A model generated the notes under the pieces. That model saw only the letters and a program-made list of their open reading frames with translations, did no database searches and had not been told where the DNA came from. DNA of 14,693 bases from CAZSAT01 sp964604675 (lineage in GTDB: Bacteria; Myxococcota_A; UBA796; CAJQPC01): positions 1-14,693 of the forward strand of contig CAZSAT010000160.1 of the NCBI GenBank assembly GCA_964604675.1, written 5' to 3'. Numbering within the stretch: the first letter of the stretch is position 1; the number at the start of each line of letters is the position of its first letter. The translations under genes were made by a program, and so were the position numbers. Shown here in pieces: positions 13,843-14,693 of this stretch.

Positions 13843-14032
13843 CTACGATCCCGACGCGCGCCTCACCGGCTACCACGGCCGCTTCGTCGTCCCGAACGCG
13901 CCGACCGGCGCCGTCACCCTGGAGGTCGGCTACGAGATCGAGGACGAGCCGGTCTACTCGATCTACTACTACGTCTACGTGCCGGTCGATGGCGTCGCGC
14001 CGGTGTACCCGGCCTACGTCGAGGTGTTCTGA
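13843..14032 (+). CDS. Second small lipoprotein, C-terminal part (displaced by artefact)
   Basis: Following the repeat the frame reads YDPDARLTGYHGRFVVPNAP and on to YPAYVEVF before TGA at 14030-14032. It is acidic and beta-rich, with five tyrosines in a run of strands (SIYYYVYVPVDG), matching the N-terminal part at 13194-13708 in style and codon use and unlike FabZ. 'G-Y-H-G-R-F-V-V-P-N-A-P-T-G' is the kind of turn-and-strand seen at the end of carboxypeptidase-regulatory-like modules. The phase joins exactly onto the pre-gap codons. The product's function is unknown. Confidence 0.75.
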
Positions 14033-14039
14033 GCCGCCG

Positions 14040-14327
14040 ATGGACGAGCTCGACTTTCCCGACGTCAACCCGACCCTGCCGGCACTCCTCAACCTCCTGC
14101 TCGCGGGCTGTGCTGGGTACTTCTACCTGGGCCAGCGCACCAAGGGCGTGGTGTTCGGCGTGGCCTGGGTCGTGACCTTCTGCACGGGTGTCGGGCCGGT
14201 CGTCGTCGGTCTGGTCGCGGCCTACGACGCCTGGCTGCTGGGCCTGAAGCTCCAGTCAGGACAGAGCGTCGGGCGGACCGAGAGCGGGCTCGAGGCCTTG
14301 GACCACGTCTTCCGGAGGAGCCGCTGA
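14040..14327 (+). CDS. Small TM2-like membrane protein
   Basis: This 95-residue protein has two or three hydrophobic segments (about 12-30, 35-50 and 51-68). The core GYFYLGQRTKGVVFGVA, then VGPVVVGLVAAYDAWLLG, follows the TM2-domain pattern: G.fYLG....G, a second helix, then an Asp in 'a.yDaw'. TM2 proteins are small membrane proteins of mostly unknown role. Start ATG 14040 lies 7 bases after the preceding stop; earlier in-frame starts would overlap the lipoprotein. The last 72 bases overlap the convergent minus-strand gene. That gene's product shows the same core pattern, so the two look like paralogues. Confidence 0.72.
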   Translation: MDELDFPDVNPTLPALLNLLLAGCAGYFYLGQRTKGVVFGVAWVVTFCTGVGPVVVGLVAAYDAWLLGLKLQSGQSVGRTESGLEALDHVFRRSR

Positions 14328-14693
14328 GGCCAGCCGCCAGGCGTCGACGGCCGAGAGCGCCTGCACCGTGAAGACCACCGGCCCGATCAGCGTCGCGGTC
14401 CACACAGCACCTTCGGCGGCGGCGATGGTCTGGGCCCCGACGAGCACGAGCACCGCCGAGAAGCAGGCCGCGAAGCGCTTGAACGCGCCCAGGCGCAGGT
14501 AGCCGAGTCCCCCGACCCAGAACACGAGCTGCAACACCGACGCGCTCAGCGCTCGTCGGTTGGCGCCCAGCCAGGCCACCGCTTCGCCGCTCCGGCCGCG
14601 GCTCGACAGCGCGTGCGCGTCGCTCACGACCAGGCCCCAGAGCACGAGCAGGAGCGGCACGACGACCGCCAGCAGATCGGAGAGGGACTCGAG
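14256..14693 (-). CDS. TM2-like membrane protein (5' partial, runs off window)
   Basis: The frame is open to the window edge; 145 residues are visible up to the stop at 14256-14258, and GTG at 14660 is only an internal candidate start. There are four hydrophobic segments, including LAVVVPLLLVLWGLVV near the visible start, LQLVFWVGGLGYLRLG, FAACFSAVLVLVGA and TLIGPVVFTVQALSAVDAW. The core GYLRLGAFKRF...IGPVVF...AVDAWRLA parallels GYFYLGQRTKG...VGPVVV...AYDAWLLG of the convergent neighbour, with a longer loop. It overlaps that gene by 72 bases, tail to tail. No function can be assigned. Confidence 0.65.
   Translation of the reverse strand, partial: LESLSDLLAVVVPLLLVLWGLVVSDAHALSSRGRSGEAVAWLGANRRALSASVLQLVFWVGGLGYLRLGAFKRFAACFSAVLVLVGAQTIAAAEGAVWTATLIGPVVFTVQALSAVDAWRLASAAPPEDVVQGLEPALGPPDALS

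Noticed and set aside
13745..14032. A genuine FabZ-beta-domain fusion protein of 95 residues
   Set aside because: The FabZ part lacks GHFPG and stops at a repeat shared with the pre-gap gene; the remainder completes the lipoprotein in phase.
2..14693. CTCGAG at both window edges as paired terminal repeats
   Set aside because: A six-base palindrome that is common in GC-rich coding DNA; both copies lie within open frames that continue past the edges.

Overview
The window is 14.7 kb of very GC-rich, gene-dense bacterial DNA with short intergenic gaps. The largest gene-free stretch is about 190 bases, and no tRNA, rRNA, CRISPR array or insertion sequence is visible. The mixture of housekeeping genes with acidic, Gly/Asp/Glu-rich secreted proteins and small lipoproteins fits a Myxococcota-like (formerly deltaproteobacterial) genome. 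That placement is inferred from protein style, not from a marker gene. A run of 10 Ns suggests a draft or metagenome assembly.

Layout. (1) 2-1351, plus strand: the 3' part of a large acidic exported-looking protein, possibly a lipid-binding TULIP/BPI-like fold. (2) 1356-2536, minus strand: a two-gene unit with a plant-type [2Fe-2S] ferredoxin-domain protein translationally coupled to a GrpE that carries an N-terminal membrane segment. (3) 2726-8211, plus strand: ribonuclease G, a DUF502 membrane protein, RecD2 helicase and RlmN, probably one operon for RNA and DNA housekeeping. (4) 8175-11621, minus strand: MTA phosphorylase, a PilF/Tgl-like TPR lipoprotein, a membrane protein with a RodZ C-terminal-like domain, and the magnesium transporter MgtE. 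It converges on rlmN with a 37-base overlap. (5) 11699-14327, plus strand: RecO, two small lipoproteins and a TM2-like membrane protein. (6) 14256-14693, minus strand: a second TM2-like membrane protein running off the window end and overlapping the first tail to tail.

The second lipoprotein gene is broken by the N-gap. The sequence just after the gap encodes the first ~24 residues of a FabZ-type dehydratase. At a 17-base exact repeat it then switches back to the lipoprotein. Removing the gap and the FabZ piece restores an uninterrupted 234-residue frame, so this is most likely an assembly chimera and not a real gene fusion.

Other points of interest are the membrane-anchored GrpE, lipoprotein signals of only seven residues with no basic residue, TANNNT boxes at leaderless-transcription distance from three start codons, four one-base TGATG stop/start overlaps, a PilF-RodZ-like gene pair near rlmN, and a perfect 8-bp stem with a GNRA loop near the start of the RNase G gene. 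I found no clear new defence or mobile system.
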